The notes: a model not told the origin generated them from the sequence alone. Shown: positions 7,892-18,152, counted from the first letter of the stretch. The stretch is 64,000 nucleotides of DNA from Paenimyroides baculatum (GCF_008629655.1 NZ_VWSG01000002.1:346249-410248), one strand, 5' to 3'. Numbers and translations are program-made.

Positions 7892-9007
7892 TTAAGGAAT
7901 GTTTACCAAATTATTTTCCCTGTTTTTAATGTAATCGCTTGGTGATGTTCCCGTATGCAGCTTGAAGTATTTATTGAACGTTGATTTAGAATTGAAGCCA
8001 CTTTCAAAGGCCAGTTCCAGAATTGATTTTCCTTCTGTTTCAATTTCGTGGATATGTTCTAAAAAATAATCAACCCTTTTATAGTTTATAAGCTGGTAGA
8101 AATTTGTATTCAGATGCTGGTTTAAAATATACGACAGGTCGTGCTTGCTTATACCGGTTTCTTCAGACAATTGGTCAAAAGTCAAATCCATATCCAGGTA
8201 TGGTCTATCCTTTTCCAAATATACCTCCACCTTATCAACATACGTGTGCAACTTTTCTGCATCGTATCCTACCTTTTGGTACTTTGGTTTTACCTCATCC
8301 ATTTTGGTTTTAAAGATCAATTCTTTCAACAGTTGCTGCTGTTCTGCGATTTTATGCTGATATGGCAGAAATACCCTATAATACATAATCAAAGAACTGA
8401 TTACAAGGTTTTGAAGAAACGCCAAAAATGAGAACACGTTATAATGAAAAATGCTAGCAGTAATAATTGCTACCAATACCAACTTATTGGCAATAAAAAC
8501 CGCAACCAGAACCTTATCGGTCTTAAAAGAAAAAAACGGTCTTTTATCGGCTGTTTTAAAAACATAATATATATCTGCAAACAAATAAACAACCAGTGAA
8601 ACCAGCCTGAAATACAACGCAAAACTGCTTACTATCAAAACTACCCCGTGATTTTTAAGTTCAGGAAAAAAGAAAATAATAAAGACTTCACCAATAAACA
8701 ATACAATTGAAAAAAGAAACGGAAGCAGATGCAGAAGAATTGTTCTGTTGTTTATTTCCTTCTTTGTAACCACACACCTGATGTATAAATGCGTAAGTGC
8801 CGCAAATGCAAAAGTAGAAGATACGGTTACCAGTAGGTTTGGGACGTTTTCGTTCACAAGGAGAACAAATTTAGAAAGCACCGATATTCCTGCAATAAGT
8901 ATGTAGATTTTTAGGAGTTTATCCTGCATTAAACCACTTTTTGACCGGGAAATAAAAAACAGGTTTATAAACAGCTGCAGCGTAATTAAGAGTAAAAAAA
9001 ATTCCAT
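7892..9007 (-). CDS. membrane-anchored AraC family regulator
   Basis: 371 residues: about seven hydrophobic segments occupy the first 215 residues, followed by a cytoplasmic linker and a C-terminal AraC DNA-binding domain. The first helix-turn-helix is at LTFDQLSEETGISKHDLSYI; the second contains ILELAFESGFNSKSTFNKYF and TGTSPSDYIK. Flavobacteria have many such 7TM-AraC proteins, thought to sense signals at the membrane. It lies directly upstream of, and in the same direction as, the TonB receptor-phosphatase operon, so it probably controls that operon. Confidence 0.85.
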   Translation of the reverse strand: MEFFLLLITLQLFINLFFISRSKSGLMQDKLLKIYILIAGISVLSKFVLLVNENVPNLLVTVSSTFAFAALTHLYIRCVVTKKEINNRTILLHLLPFLFSIVLFIGEVFIIFFFPELKNHGVVLIVSSFALYFRLVSLVVYLFADIYYVFKTADKRPFFSFKTDKVLVAVFIANKLVLVAIITASIFHYNVFSFLAFLQNLVISSLIMYYRVFLPYQHKIAEQQQLLKELIFKTKMDEVKPKYQKVGYDAEKLHTYVDKVEVYLEKDRPYLDMDLTFDQLSEETGISKHDLSYILNQHLNTNFYQLINYKRVDYFLEHIHEIETEGKSILELAFESGFNSKSTFNKYFKLHTGTSPSDYIKNRENNLVNIP

Positions 9008-9259
9008 GGCTTTTATTTTGTTTTTGTTGCGAAATATACGGCAGCCAGTTTATTTTAAAATTAACGGAATGTAAACATATTTGGTCTAAAGTTATTATTT
9101 AAAAGCCTTACCGAATATCCAAAAATGCTTCGTCAACGGAATTCGCTAACTGCTTTATCCCAAAATATCTAAAGCCATCAGTACCTTAAATTTAAAATTT
9201 TATTATTGGGCTAAAGAATCATTTCATATTAAAACAAAATACTTTTTTTATATTTTTAT

Positions 9260-9267
9260 TATATTTG
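9260..9267 (+). promoter_or_regulatory. -7 promoter element TATATTTG
   Basis: TATATTTG matches the Bacteroidota -7 consensus TAnnTTTG and lies 21 bases before the ATG of the T9SS cargo gene, giving a short leader. Confidence 0.55.
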
Positions 9268-9287
9268 AATAATAAACAAAATAAATT

Positions 9288-10271
9288 ATGAAAAAAACTA
9301 CACTTTTTACACTAATATTGATATTATCAGTTGAATTTATTAGCGCACAAGTACTATTTACAGAGAATTTTGATACTTATCCGGTCGGAGATTTGAATAC
9401 TGATTATACCGGTACTACTGTAGGACAAGGAGGATGGCTTGTATCAAGATATTCCAACGGATCAGATACTGCATTGGTAACAACTGAAACGGGAAAAGGT
9501 AAGGCACTTACAATAAAAACCAATACTAATACTTCTTCTGGAATTAACATAAAGCAGGCTCAAGGCGTTATAAATAACTTGTGGAATAACAGGTCTGCAG
9601 GTCATGATATTTTGAAATTTGAATATGAATTTCATGGTTCAGGTATTTACCACGCAGTTGGTGGAATATCAAGTCAGGGATCAGTTTTGGCTAATGCACT
9701 TTTTTTTCCGGGTCAAAACCGTATAAGTGTTGGTTACTGGCATACTAATAATATAAGTGCGCAAAATACTGTAAAATTTTATAACTCTACTAATTTCCCT
9801 CATAATATGTGGATAAAAGTAGAAATATTTATAGACTATAATACCAAAACTAACCATTTTTACATTCCAACCCTTAATTATTATAACTCATTTCCTTTCA
9901 CACATAACCGAACACCTGATAATTTAGAATTTGATACGAGATATTCCGCTGTCCATGAGGTTAAGTTTGATAATATCAAATTATCAGCATTACCAAGTTT
10001 ACCTTCCTATTTAAGCAGCAGTGAGCATTTAGCAGCAAAGTTTAATCTATATCCAAACCCGGCTACAGATATTGTGACCATTACTAACAGTGAGAAACTA
10101 TTTGTTAAACAAACTGAAATTTATGATTTAGCAGGTAAAGTAATCAGCACACAAAGTTTTAACAGTGAAGCAGAAGTACAGTTAAACGTTGCAGATCTAG
10201 CAAGCGGCACCTATATGCTGTACCTTGAAACGAACCAAGGAACAGCAGTTAAAAAATTTATTAAAAAGTAA
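9288..10271 (+). CDS. secreted protein with type IX sorting domain
   Basis: 327 residues: Sec signal (ending near ISAQ), a beta-sandwich body opening FTENFDTYPVGDLN, which resembles lectin or jelly-roll modules of secreted flavobacterial proteins, and a type A T9SS sorting domain from about 255 (FNLYPNPATDIVTITN ... DLASGTYMLYLET ... VKKFIKK). The protein is expected to cross the outer membrane through T9SS and become surface bound or released. No catalytic motif is visible. Expressed alone: its own promoter at 9260 and a terminator at 10272. Confidence 0.85.
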   Translation: MKKTTLFTLILILSVEFISAQVLFTENFDTYPVGDLNTDYTGTTVGQGGWLVSRYSNGSDTALVTTETGKGKALTIKTNTNTSSGINIKQAQGVINNLWNNRSAGHDILKFEYEFHGSGIYHAVGGISSQGSVLANALFFPGQNRISVGYWHTNNISAQNTVKFYNSTNFPHNMWIKVEIFIDYNTKTNHFYIPTLNYYNSFPFTHNRTPDNLEFDTRYSAVHEVKFDNIKLSALPSLPSYLSSSEHLAAKFNLYPNPATDIVTITNSEKLFVKQTEIYDLAGKVISTQSFNSEAEVQLNVADLASGTYMLYLETNQGTAVKKFIKK

Positions 10272-10298
10272 AAAGCAACCTAAATAGGTTGCTTTTTT
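10272..10298. terminator. bidirectional terminator
   Basis: AAAGCAACCT-aaat-AGGTTGCTTT (10272-10295) plus a T-run. It lies between converging genes (T9SS cargo and S9 peptidase) and can serve both. Confidence 0.85.
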
Positions 10299-10321
10299 AC
10301 TGTTAATTATACAAGGACAGA

Positions 10322-12823
10322 TTAATTGCTGCTTTCATACATCCATTGTTGTTTGTCCTTACTTTTTAAGTGGTAATCAAACCACTGTTTAATTTTTAGC
10401 GTCAGATCTTTTTGGTTTGGTTCTGTACTCAATACATGTCCTTCTTTTGGATACATTAAAAGGTTTACCGGTTTGCCAAGGTCTTTCAATGCCAAAAACA
10501 TCGATACACTCTGGTGCCAGTCAACATGATAGTCTTCCCTACCAGTCCACAGCAGCAAAGGTGTCTGTACCTTATCTGCGTGAAGTATGGGCGAGTTGGC
10601 AAGATATGATTCCTTTGCCTTAAAAAAACCTTTACCGATGCGGAAGCTCTCTTCATAATACCTCCAGAATTCCGGCTTCCTTCTTTCCCAGTTTACTGAA
10701 AAATACCAGTTGACGATATCTGCAATGCCGGCACCCGAAACAGCTGCTTTAAACATGTGTGTAGCGGTTACCATGTAGTTGGTTTCATAACCGCCGAACG
10801 AATGGCCGATGATACCCATATTGTCACGATCAATCGCCACCTTATCCTGCAGTTGATCCAGAGCTTCTGTTATGTAGTTCAATATAGAACCACCCGGATC
10901 TCCGTAAGTATAGTAGATGTCGGGCTCTATCACAATATAGCCATCACCTACGTAGTCGTGGTAATTAAAACCTGTCATACTTTGTGCAAAGGGAGAGGTA
11001 TATTCATTTTGAATTATAAGCTTTTGTTCGTACACATCTACAATTACCGGGTATTTCCTGGCAGGGTCATATCCCTTGGGGAAGCGTACTATCGCTCCCG
11101 TTTCCTGCCCGAAAGCGTTCTTCCAAGTATAATATTTTACTGCGTGTTGGGTTGAAATACTGTCGTGCTTATTGCTTTTATACAGTATATCCGTATCTCC
11201 AGTCACTAGATCAACATACCATAACTCGGGTACTGACTGTCCGTTTTCCCTCACAAAGGTAACGATGCGTTGAGACCTTTTAAGCTGACCGTATTTAAAG
11301 TTGCCTTCTACCATATCACGAACCTTATGATCTGTACCTGCATAGGCAATACCCTCTAGACTGTGATCCAGTGAATGCCAACGCAATACGTTGTCTTTAT
11401 ACTCAGCTGTTTTAAGTATCTTACCGGGTACGGGTCCGTCATATATAATATTTCCGTTGCATTCGTCCATATACCAGGTACGGTCTGCAGTAGCTGTAAA
11501 AACAACTGCAGGTGATTTACCATCAAACCTATAATACGTAATGTCATTACCAACAGGAACTGCTATCCTTTTTTGTCCATCTGTAAATATGCCAGACCCT
11601 TTCCGCTGAAAGCGTTCGAAATAAGAGGTTTTGTTTACTGCAACCGTATCGGTTTCATTACCGAGCTTTTTGTGTGTGCTTTTGTCTTCATCATACAGAT
11701 ACCAATTATTCCGGTAAAAATATACCGCATACGGTTTATCGGGTATAAAATAAATTGTTTTTGCCCCTTCTGTGAGCTCAGCCAACTTTTCGGCTGTTTT
11801 ATATTTGCTGTCGATCCTATAAAAAGTTTTGGTCGGGATAAACTTTGTAAGGTCGTCATTGATCCGGTACGCATATATGCTTTTTGAAAACGGATGAACC
11901 AAAAACTGCATTGCAGGGAAGCGCTCTGCGAGGTTTAATACCGTACCGGTTCCCACATCTGCTACCACAAATGAAACAGCTGCAGGGCTGTCCGGTCTCA
12001 GATAATCACTGTTTCCCTCCCATACCTCTATTTCATCTGCCCTGTCTGCTGCCCTGCCCACCGCAGAAAATGCGATCTTTTGGTTATCAAGTAAAGAAAC
12101 CTGCATACGGGAGATATCTATTTTGGTATTAAATGCCTTTTTGTAATCTGCCACCGTTAGCAAAGGAGTAATTTTATTTTTCAACTGTTTAAAAACAACG
12201 AGATTTTCAGCATCGGCAGCAATCAAATAAATCAAACTACCGTCTTTATTCCAAAGTACGTGTTTTGCCTGCATACCGTTATCCACATTCCCCAAAAGTC
12301 GCGTACTGCCTGTGCTTGTTAACATATTAAAAACCTCACCCGAAGCTTTCACCAATAAAACAGCGTTACCATTTGGTGAAGCTTCATAAAACTTGACATC
12401 TTCAAACTTCAACATCTTTTGTGTAGCGGGGTTTAACAGCACCACTTCTTTCGTATTGTTCAGATACAAAAGCTTCTGCTGCCTGTGCAGCCAACTGTAA
12501 GAAACTACACCGTCTATTTGCTCTGTGTTGAAATCATGCAACGATACTTTGACCAACTGTCTTTTATTGTTCATTCCGAAAAAGTACTCATTGGTCAACT
12601 CGGTTTTAGTACCCATCCCTTCAAAGGTCAAAGATCTGTTAGAAGCTACTTCCCTCAAAATCAGATCGGGCTTTCCATCTTTAACACTCACAAAAGTTAC
12701 ATACCTGCTGTCTGGGCTTACCTTATCGTTTGCGATATGTTCTACCATTGCTTGCTTCTCTTGTGCCACAGCTAGATTTGGAAGCAGCGTACAAAAAAAA
12801 AGTATTTTAAATAACATCTTCAT
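10322..12823 (-). CDS. S9 family prolyl-oligopeptidase-type peptidase
   Basis: 833 residues with a signal peptide (ends near AVAQ), an N-terminal beta-propeller to about residue 550 and a C-terminal alpha/beta hydrolase. The nucleophile is Ser675 in GHSFGG; the acid is the Asp in WTGREDYHVDW and the His is in PKEGHVLSTE. S9 enzymes cleave oligopeptides, often after proline, and act in the periplasm or at the surface here. The gene starts 11 bases after a susD-like gene in a SusC-SusD-peptidase operon. The imported nutrient is therefore probably a peptide, with the peptidase completing its breakdown. Confidence 0.9.
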   Translation of the reverse strand: MKMLFKILFFCTLLPNLAVAQEKQAMVEHIANDKVSPDSRYVTFVSVKDGKPDLILREVASNRSLTFEGMGTKTELTNEYFFGMNNKRQLVKVSLHDFNTEQIDGVVSYSWLHRQQKLLYLNNTKEVVLLNPATQKMLKFEDVKFYEASPNGNAVLLVKASGEVFNMLTSTGSTRLLGNVDNGMQAKHVLWNKDGSLIYLIAADAENLVVFKQLKNKITPLLTVADYKKAFNTKIDISRMQVSLLDNQKIAFSAVGRAADRADEIEVWEGNSDYLRPDSPAAVSFVVADVGTGTVLNLAERFPAMQFLVHPFSKSIYAYRINDDLTKFIPTKTFYRIDSKYKTAEKLAELTEGAKTIYFIPDKPYAVYFYRNNWYLYDEDKSTHKKLGNETDTVAVNKTSYFERFQRKGSGIFTDGQKRIAVPVGNDITYYRFDGKSPAVVFTATADRTWYMDECNGNIIYDGPVPGKILKTAEYKDNVLRWHSLDHSLEGIAYAGTDHKVRDMVEGNFKYGQLKRSQRIVTFVRENGQSVPELWYVDLVTGDTDILYKSNKHDSISTQHAVKYYTWKNAFGQETGAIVRFPKGYDPARKYPVIVDVYEQKLIIQNEYTSPFAQSMTGFNYHDYVGDGYIVIEPDIYYTYGDPGGSILNYITEALDQLQDKVAIDRDNMGIIGHSFGGYETNYMVTATHMFKAAVSGAGIADIVNWYFSVNWERRKPEFWRYYEESFRIGKGFFKAKESYLANSPILHADKVQTPLLLWTGREDYHVDWHQSVSMFLALKDLGKPVNLLMYPKEGHVLSTEPNQKDLTLKIKQWFDYHLKSKDKQQWMYESSN

Positions 12824-12833
12824 ATACCTTGGA

Positions 12834-14201
12834 TTAGTAGCCCGGATTCTGCGGAAGCAGACGGGGATTTAACAATAATTCGTTTTCGGGCAGCGGCAAC
12901 AGGTTGAAATACGATTTCCAACCAGGTTTTGAAGCTGCGAGTACCTCCAGTTTACCCGTTCGTTTAAGATCAAAGTAGCGATGCCCGAACTCACAAAACA
13001 ATTCCCGGCGGCGCTCTTGCAACACCACAGCAGTCATTGCATTTATATCCGTTGCAACAGCAGGGGGCAAAGCGCAACGCTCACGAACTGCATTCAGGTA
13101 GTCTTCAAAATCGGTAGTGTTACCCAGATGCGCCGAAGCTTCTGCCATGATCAGGTACATTTCTTCGATACGCAACACCACGGAATATTCCTGTGATGCC
13201 GATGTAGCACTTCTTTGTCGGTATTTATAGGCGCAGTAGTTTTCCGGATTACCGTTTACCTTGTTCAACCAATTTGCAGCTCTGAGATCACCTGTTTCAA
13301 AAGAATTTACCAGTTCCATTGACAGCCTTGACTGTGGAGCCGGTATCACCGTAAAAATATATTCGGTACCTTCCAAGGTATTTCTACCGGGATTATCTGG
13401 TTTAAACTGCCAGATGGCACTTTTACTGTCTTTTAAAAACACTTTTTCCACTGTTTCCATTTCGTAAGCAGGGTCATCCAATACTTTTTCGGCATACTGC
13501 GCCGCCAACTGCCACTGCTGTAAATACAGATACATCCTTGACAAGAACGCCTGTACCACCCGCTGATTGATACGCACCCTTTCTGCCGACGGATATTCGG
13601 GCGAAAGCAGTTCTTCTGCCTCTTTCAAATCGGCAACCGCTTTTTCCATAACCGCTACAACCGGCATCTTTTCAATGCTCTTGTTTATATTGTAATCTGT
13701 TACCGTTACATAAGGCACACTGCCAAAGGTCTGTGTTAGGTAAAAATGCAGTATACCGCGTATTGCCAGTGCTTCGCCACGAAGCTGACTGTTTACTTCG
13801 GCAGATACACCAGAGCTTTCCTGCAACCCTTCCAACACACTGTTGGCGCCGTAAAGCTGTTTGTAGGTATGGTTCCACACATCCCTGATTCCGTTATTTC
13901 CTGCCAACACCGATCCTTCGTAGAACAGGCGGTGGTTGCTTGACTGCGGATTGACCACTTCCAATTCATCTGTTAAGCAACCCAGGTAGTAACCCATTCC
14001 GAAACGGTTGCCCGCGAAGAAGCCATTGGCACGCATCTGGGTGTAGATGTGTGTTACTGCAGAAACCGCCATGCGGTCGTCGTTAAACACCTTTGGCGAA
14101 CCGATCTGTTCTTTAGGCTCACCCACTTCCAGGTAGTCTTCGCAGCCTGTGAAAAGCAGTGCCGCACAAAGAAAACCAAATATAATTGTTCGTTTTTTCA
14201 T
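12834..14201 (-). CDS. SusD/RagB family outer-membrane lipoprotein
   Basis: 455 residues: lipoprotein signal with lipobox LFTGC (acyl Cys near 20), then EDYLEVGEPKEQ typical of SusD N-termini, a helical TPR-like body (RGEALAIRGILHFYLTQTFG is the conserved SusD segment) and a C-terminal VLQERRRELFCEFGHRYFDLKRTG motif. It binds nutrient at the surface as the lid of the SusC transporter. Lies 17 bases after the susC-like gene and 10 before the peptidase gene. Confidence 0.93.
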   Translation of the reverse strand: MKKRTIIFGFLCAALLFTGCEDYLEVGEPKEQIGSPKVFNDDRMAVSAVTHIYTQMRANGFFAGNRFGMGYYLGCLTDELEVVNPQSSNHRLFYEGSVLAGNNGIRDVWNHTYKQLYGANSVLEGLQESSGVSAEVNSQLRGEALAIRGILHFYLTQTFGSVPYVTVTDYNINKSIEKMPVVAVMEKAVADLKEAEELLSPEYPSAERVRINQRVVQAFLSRMYLYLQQWQLAAQYAEKVLDDPAYEMETVEKVFLKDSKSAIWQFKPDNPGRNTLEGTEYIFTVIPAPQSRLSMELVNSFETGDLRAANWLNKVNGNPENYCAYKYRQRSATSASQEYSVVLRIEEMYLIMAEASAHLGNTTDFEDYLNAVRERCALPPAVATDINAMTAVVLQERRRELFCEFGHRYFDLKRTGKLEVLAASKPGWKSYFNLLPLPENELLLNPRLLPQNPGY

Positions 14202-14218
14202 GATTGTAGCTGTTAAAG

Positions 14219-17209
14219 TTAGAAGTTAAGAGAAGCGCCTACCGCTATGGTGCGTAAGGCAGGCAGGTAGCCTGTAGCAGTTTCCGGATCGCTGCCCCAG
14301 AATTTCGTAAGCGTAAACAGGTTGTAACCCTGCAGGTACACCAGCTGTGTTCCTTTGAACCAGTGTTGCGGAAGCCTGTACTGCAGCTGAACCGATTTTA
14401 AACGGATGAACGATCCATCGGAAATACTGAGGTTGCTGTTTCTGAGGTAGTCTGTTGCCTGCAGTGCCGGACGGTTTGCCCCGGTTGTAGGCATCTGGTA
14501 TACCCCACCCGGATTTTCGGGCTGAAAATAATCAGCATAGCGCGTATGGCTGTTGTTCATAGATCCGAACAATCCTGCATTATAGTCGGGATTACGCACC
14601 GTTTGCTTAACAAACTGTACCAGAAAGCCTAATGAAAAGTTTTTATAGTTTAACTGGTTTGCGATACCCATGTGGTATTTCTGCCCAAGGTTCATAATCA
14701 TAGAGCGGTCGTCACTTGTTATTACACCATCGCCATTGCGGTCTTCCACCTGATAAAGACCCGTTTCAGGATCAACACCCGTTATATGGTATACCTTCTG
14801 TATAAATACCGGATAGCCTACCGTATATTGCAATGCATAAGTAGATTCTTCCAAATTAGGGAAATCCAACAACTTGTTTTTAGGAAGCGATAGGTTTATA
14901 TCGGTACTCCATTTAAAATTTTCCTTTACCACATTCAAAGACCTCAGGGTAACTTCCCAGCCCGAGTTTTCCACCAAGGCACCCAGATTTGCCTGTACGC
15001 TGCTAAAGCCTGTTGTTCCCGGCAACGGAATACCCACCAGCTGATTAGACGAGCGGTTGCGATACCATGCCACTGACGGTGCCAGCCTGCCGTTGAAAAA
15101 TTCCAGTTCTACTGCTGCTTCCAGTTTTTTGTTGCTCTCCCAGCTGAAATCGGGATTGTACAGCCTTGCAGGCTCCAACCCCACATTACCGTCGTACTGG
15201 TTATGGCTTATCCTATAGGCATTCAAGTATTGGTAATCTCCTATCAAATCACTTCCCGTAATACCGTAGCTGGCACGCAGTTTTCCGAAGCTTAGCCAGG
15301 AACTGTTTTCCAATGCCCCTTCCCTACTGAACAGCCATGCAGCACCTACCGCACCAAAATTGGCAAACCGGTTGTTGGGACCGAAACGGCTTGAACCGTC
15401 ACGACGGCCGGTAAGGTTTACAATATACCTGTCCAAATACTTATAGTTAAGCCTTCCGTATAATGCTATGTATTTATACAGCGTCTCGGAATCGGTCAAT
15501 ATGTTTTTATTCACCGCATTTGCCAGATTCATGATGAGGTCGTTTGACGAAAAATTACCACCCTGCACACTGAACGCCTGCTGTTCCCTTGTTTCAAGGG
15601 TAGCACCGGCAACCAAGTTCCACGCATTATTGCCCTGCTCTACATTCCATACCACTTTAGGTTCCACAATAAAGCTGCTTCGTTTGAGTGAAGATTTCGT
15701 CATGGCAGATTCCCTGCTGGTATAGTTGTATGCCGGACTGTAAACGGTATGCGGTACCGTAACAATTTCTTCGGTAGAAGCATCGCTAAAACCGGTAGAA
15801 ACACCGATCTGCAGGTTTTGTAAAAGGTTGTACGACAGATTTACATTCGCCGTATAATCGGCTGTTTTTGAGAAATATTTAGAATTGAGTTTTGCTGCCG
15901 GATTTTCAAAGGTGTTGTTCTCCCAGTTCAGGTTGCCCTGTGCATCATACAATGCAGGTGCATTCGGCGCCAGAAAAATAGAGTTTGTAAGATCATTGGC
16001 CATGAGCCTGTTGTTCTGGTTGCTTTTCTGTACGCTTACCTGCAAACCGAAACGGTCGTTTGCAGACCTGTGGTTCACATTCAGTAAAAAATTGGTGCGT
16101 TTATAACCAAAGTCGCCCATGTACACGGTACCGTCGGTGCGGTGTCCTGCACTTAAAAGATAAGATGTGCGCCCCGAACCGCCTCCCACAGAAAACTGGG
16201 TGTTGTGCGATACCGCCTTGCCCCCTATGAACTCGCGCTGCCAATCGGTATATCGGTTTTGATCCCATGTTCCGTTTATATCATACGCATTTGCAGGATA
16301 TTCTGTAATGCCGTCGTTTGCGAAAGCATCCCTACGGACTTTTAAATACTGATGCGTATCCATTAGATCCATGAATTTTGAAACGGTACTTACGGAAGTG
16401 GTGGATTGAACGGAGAATGTTGTTTTATCTGTACTGCCTTTTTTTGTGGTAATAAGCACTACCCCGTTTGAACCACGGGAACCGTAAATAGCGGTCGCGT
16501 CGGCATCCTTCAAAACCTCGATACTTTCAATATCGTTGGGGTTGATGCTGTTCAGCGGGCTTGTATTCCCAGAAGGAAACAGCATAGCGGTAAGGTTCAT
16601 ATCCGAAGCGGACTGTGACGGAAATGGAACACCATCAACGATATACAGGGGCGCATTTCCCTCGGTACGTAAACTGTTGCGCCCCCTGATCTGTATATCG
16701 AAGCCGCCGCCGGGGGTACCGCTGCTCTGCGTAATGTTCACCCCTGCCATACGTCCCTGCATTGCGGCCAGCGGGTTGGCAACTGGTTGCTGACCAATTT
16801 CCTTCGAGGTGATCTTTGAAATGCTTCCGGTTCGTTCTTTGTCTTTAACGCTGTAATAACCTGCATTAATCACCAGTTCTTCCAACGTATCATCGTCTGG
16901 TGTAAGGGTAACGTTGAGTATACTGCCGGAGGCTTTTACGGTCTGGGTTTTGTAGCCGATGTATTCGAATACGATGACTGCATTTGGTGAGATACTTAAG
17001 GTGTAGAAGCCCTGTTCATTGGTTTGGGTACCATTAGCGGTGTTTTGCTGCCACACGGTTACGCCTTCTATTGGTGTACCGTCGGCAGTTTTTACCACGC
17101 CGCTTAGAATTGTTTCTTGCGCGTGTAATTTGTTGCTGCTAAAAAAGAGTAATATGAGCAACACCCACATTAGGGGTACAGCAAGTGCTGCAAAAGTAAT
17201 TTTTTTCAT
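14219..17209 (-). CDS. SusC/RagA family TonB-linked outer-membrane transporter
   Basis: 996 residues: signal peptide, carboxypeptidase-like domain at about 33-110 (LSGVVKTADGTPIEGVTV), plug at about 120-250 with the RagA signature PLYIVDGVPF and ATAIYGSRGSNGVVLITTKKG, then a long beta-barrel. It transports the ligand captured by the adjacent SusD protein. First gene of a three-gene operon with susD and an S9 peptidase; a candidate -7 box lies about 60 bases upstream. Confidence 0.95.
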   Translation of the reverse strand: MKKITFAALAVPLMWVLLILLFFSSNKLHAQETILSGVVKTADGTPIEGVTVWQQNTANGTQTNEQGFYTLSISPNAVIVFEYIGYKTQTVKASGSILNVTLTPDDDTLEELVINAGYYSVKDKERTGSISKITSKEIGQQPVANPLAAMQGRMAGVNITQSSGTPGGGFDIQIRGRNSLRTEGNAPLYIVDGVPFPSQSASDMNLTAMLFPSGNTSPLNSINPNDIESIEVLKDADATAIYGSRGSNGVVLITTKKGSTDKTTFSVQSTTSVSTVSKFMDLMDTHQYLKVRRDAFANDGITEYPANAYDINGTWDQNRYTDWQREFIGGKAVSHNTQFSVGGGSGRTSYLLSAGHRTDGTVYMGDFGYKRTNFLLNVNHRSANDRFGLQVSVQKSNQNNRLMANDLTNSIFLAPNAPALYDAQGNLNWENNTFENPAAKLNSKYFSKTADYTANVNLSYNLLQNLQIGVSTGFSDASTEEIVTVPHTVYSPAYNYTSRESAMTKSSLKRSSFIVEPKVVWNVEQGNNAWNLVAGATLETREQQAFSVQGGNFSSNDLIMNLANAVNKNILTDSETLYKYIALYGRLNYKYLDRYIVNLTGRRDGSSRFGPNNRFANFGAVGAAWLFSREGALENSSWLSFGKLRASYGITGSDLIGDYQYLNAYRISHNQYDGNVGLEPARLYNPDFSWESNKKLEAAVELEFFNGRLAPSVAWYRNRSSNQLVGIPLPGTTGFSSVQANLGALVENSGWEVTLRSLNVVKENFKWSTDINLSLPKNKLLDFPNLEESTYALQYTVGYPVFIQKVYHITGVDPETGLYQVEDRNGDGVITSDDRSMIMNLGQKYHMGIANQLNYKNFSLGFLVQFVKQTVRNPDYNAGLFGSMNNSHTRYADYFQPENPGGVYQMPTTGANRPALQATDYLRNSNLSISDGSFIRLKSVQLQYRLPQHWFKGTQLVYLQGYNLFTLTKFWGSDPETATGYLPALRTIAVGASLNF

Positions 17210-17266
17210 ACCTTTGGGTTGTTAATTTATTTACGTTAATTAATACTATCTCCCTGATCCGGTTGC

Positions 17267-17274
17267 CAAACTTA
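17267..17274 (-). promoter_or_regulatory. -7 promoter element TAAGTTTG for susC operon
   Basis: On the minus strand TAAGTTTG fits TAnnTTTG and lies 58 bases upstream of the susC-type ATG. No convincing -33 element was seen. Confidence 0.4.
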
Positions 17275-17295
17275 GTTTCAGGGGGATTTTTTTTT

Positions 17296-17326
17296 AACCT
17301 GCGAGGTTTTGAAAACCTTGTAGGTT
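17296..17326. repeat. AACCT...AGGTT intergenic palindrome
   Basis: AACCTGCGAGGTTTT and AAAACCTTGTAGGTT form an imperfect palindrome upstream of the susC gene. Similar AACCTACAAGG palindromes are common between genes in Bacteroidota. It may act as a terminator-like or attenuating hairpin. Confidence 0.6.
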
Positions 17327-17439
17327 TATGTTTTGATTTTAGTTTTTAATCATACTTCTGTTTTTTTATTATATAAGATTGTTAGACTATTTGAGAAATT
17401 AATCTCATTTAGTCATAATATGAACATTTCGGTTTTGTT

Positions 17440-17605
17440 CTTCTTTTGTGACCAAAAGAAGCAAAAGTCTTTTCTTTTTTATCTTGCCGTATCATTAAAA
17501 CGGTCAATTTTAATTTTGAATTCTAAAGAATCGAATCGTCACTTCGTTCCCCAATTCTTTTACGCATTCTTCAATTAATTGACGCTCGTTTTACTGCTAA
17601 TGGCG
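17440..17605 (+). repeat. two-hairpin dispersed repeat, copy 4
   Basis: First hairpin CTTCTTTTG-tgac-CAAAAGAAG (17440-17461), as in copy 1. The long hairpin has GCC/GGC, GTCAATT/AATTGAC, GAAT/ATTC and AGAAT/ATTCT nested arms and ends TTGACGCTCG. Arm sequences differ from copies 1 and 3 while pairing is kept. Confidence 0.75.
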
Positions 17606-17678
17606 CTATACTTCTCCTAAGTAGTCTATTCATTTTTAATCAAAATCCTGATGTTCAATAATTCCAGATTTTAAAAAC

Positions 17679-17827
17679 GACATTATTTTTTCAGCGAGTG
17701 TCAACTCTTTGAAGAAAAGGAATAAATCAAATACGACCGTAGGGAGCGATTATTTGATTTCCTTTTCAAGAAGTTTGTTGACCGTTGAAAAAATAGAGTC
17801 TTGATCTTTTGTAACTTTTACATCAAG
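17679..17827 (-). repeat. two-hairpin dispersed repeat, copy 5 (subtype B, inverted)
   Basis: Reads on the minus strand. The long hairpin runs from 17679 to 17800 with outer arms GACATTATTTTTTCAGCGAG and ACCGTTGAAAAAATAGAGTC, then GTCAAC/GTTGAC, TTGAA/TTCAA, AAAAGGAA/TTCCTTTT and ATCAAAT/ATTTGAT. The companion hairpin CTTGAT/ATCAAG follows at 17800-17827. Copies 4 and 5 are only about 75 bases apart and face opposite ways. Between 17827 and 18150 no gene is visible. Confidence 0.75.
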
Positions 17828-18152
17828 GTAAAAGTTAAAGAAAAGTCTTACTAATCCAGATTATTCTACTAATCACTATTTTAATCAAAGAACAAATTTT
17901 TTTTTGCAGAGCGGCGGCACATAACTTCCTCCGGGTTTTAACTACTTATAAATCAACTAAACTAACCTTGTTAATATAAATCACTACTTTACTCTGGTTG
18001 GAAGTCGTTATGTGCTTTGCTCTGACCTTGGCAAACTACTTTTTTGTATTATGATTCGGTTTTAGTTGCAAGGTTTTATTTTAAGGTGGCAGCTTTCTGC
18101 TATCACTTTTAATTTTGATTTTATTCATAATTCGTTTTTTAAAATTTTACCT

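Noticed and set aside
10757..11155. 132-codon plus-strand frame inside the S9 peptidase gene
   Set aside because: Antisense shadow; no independent start or motif.
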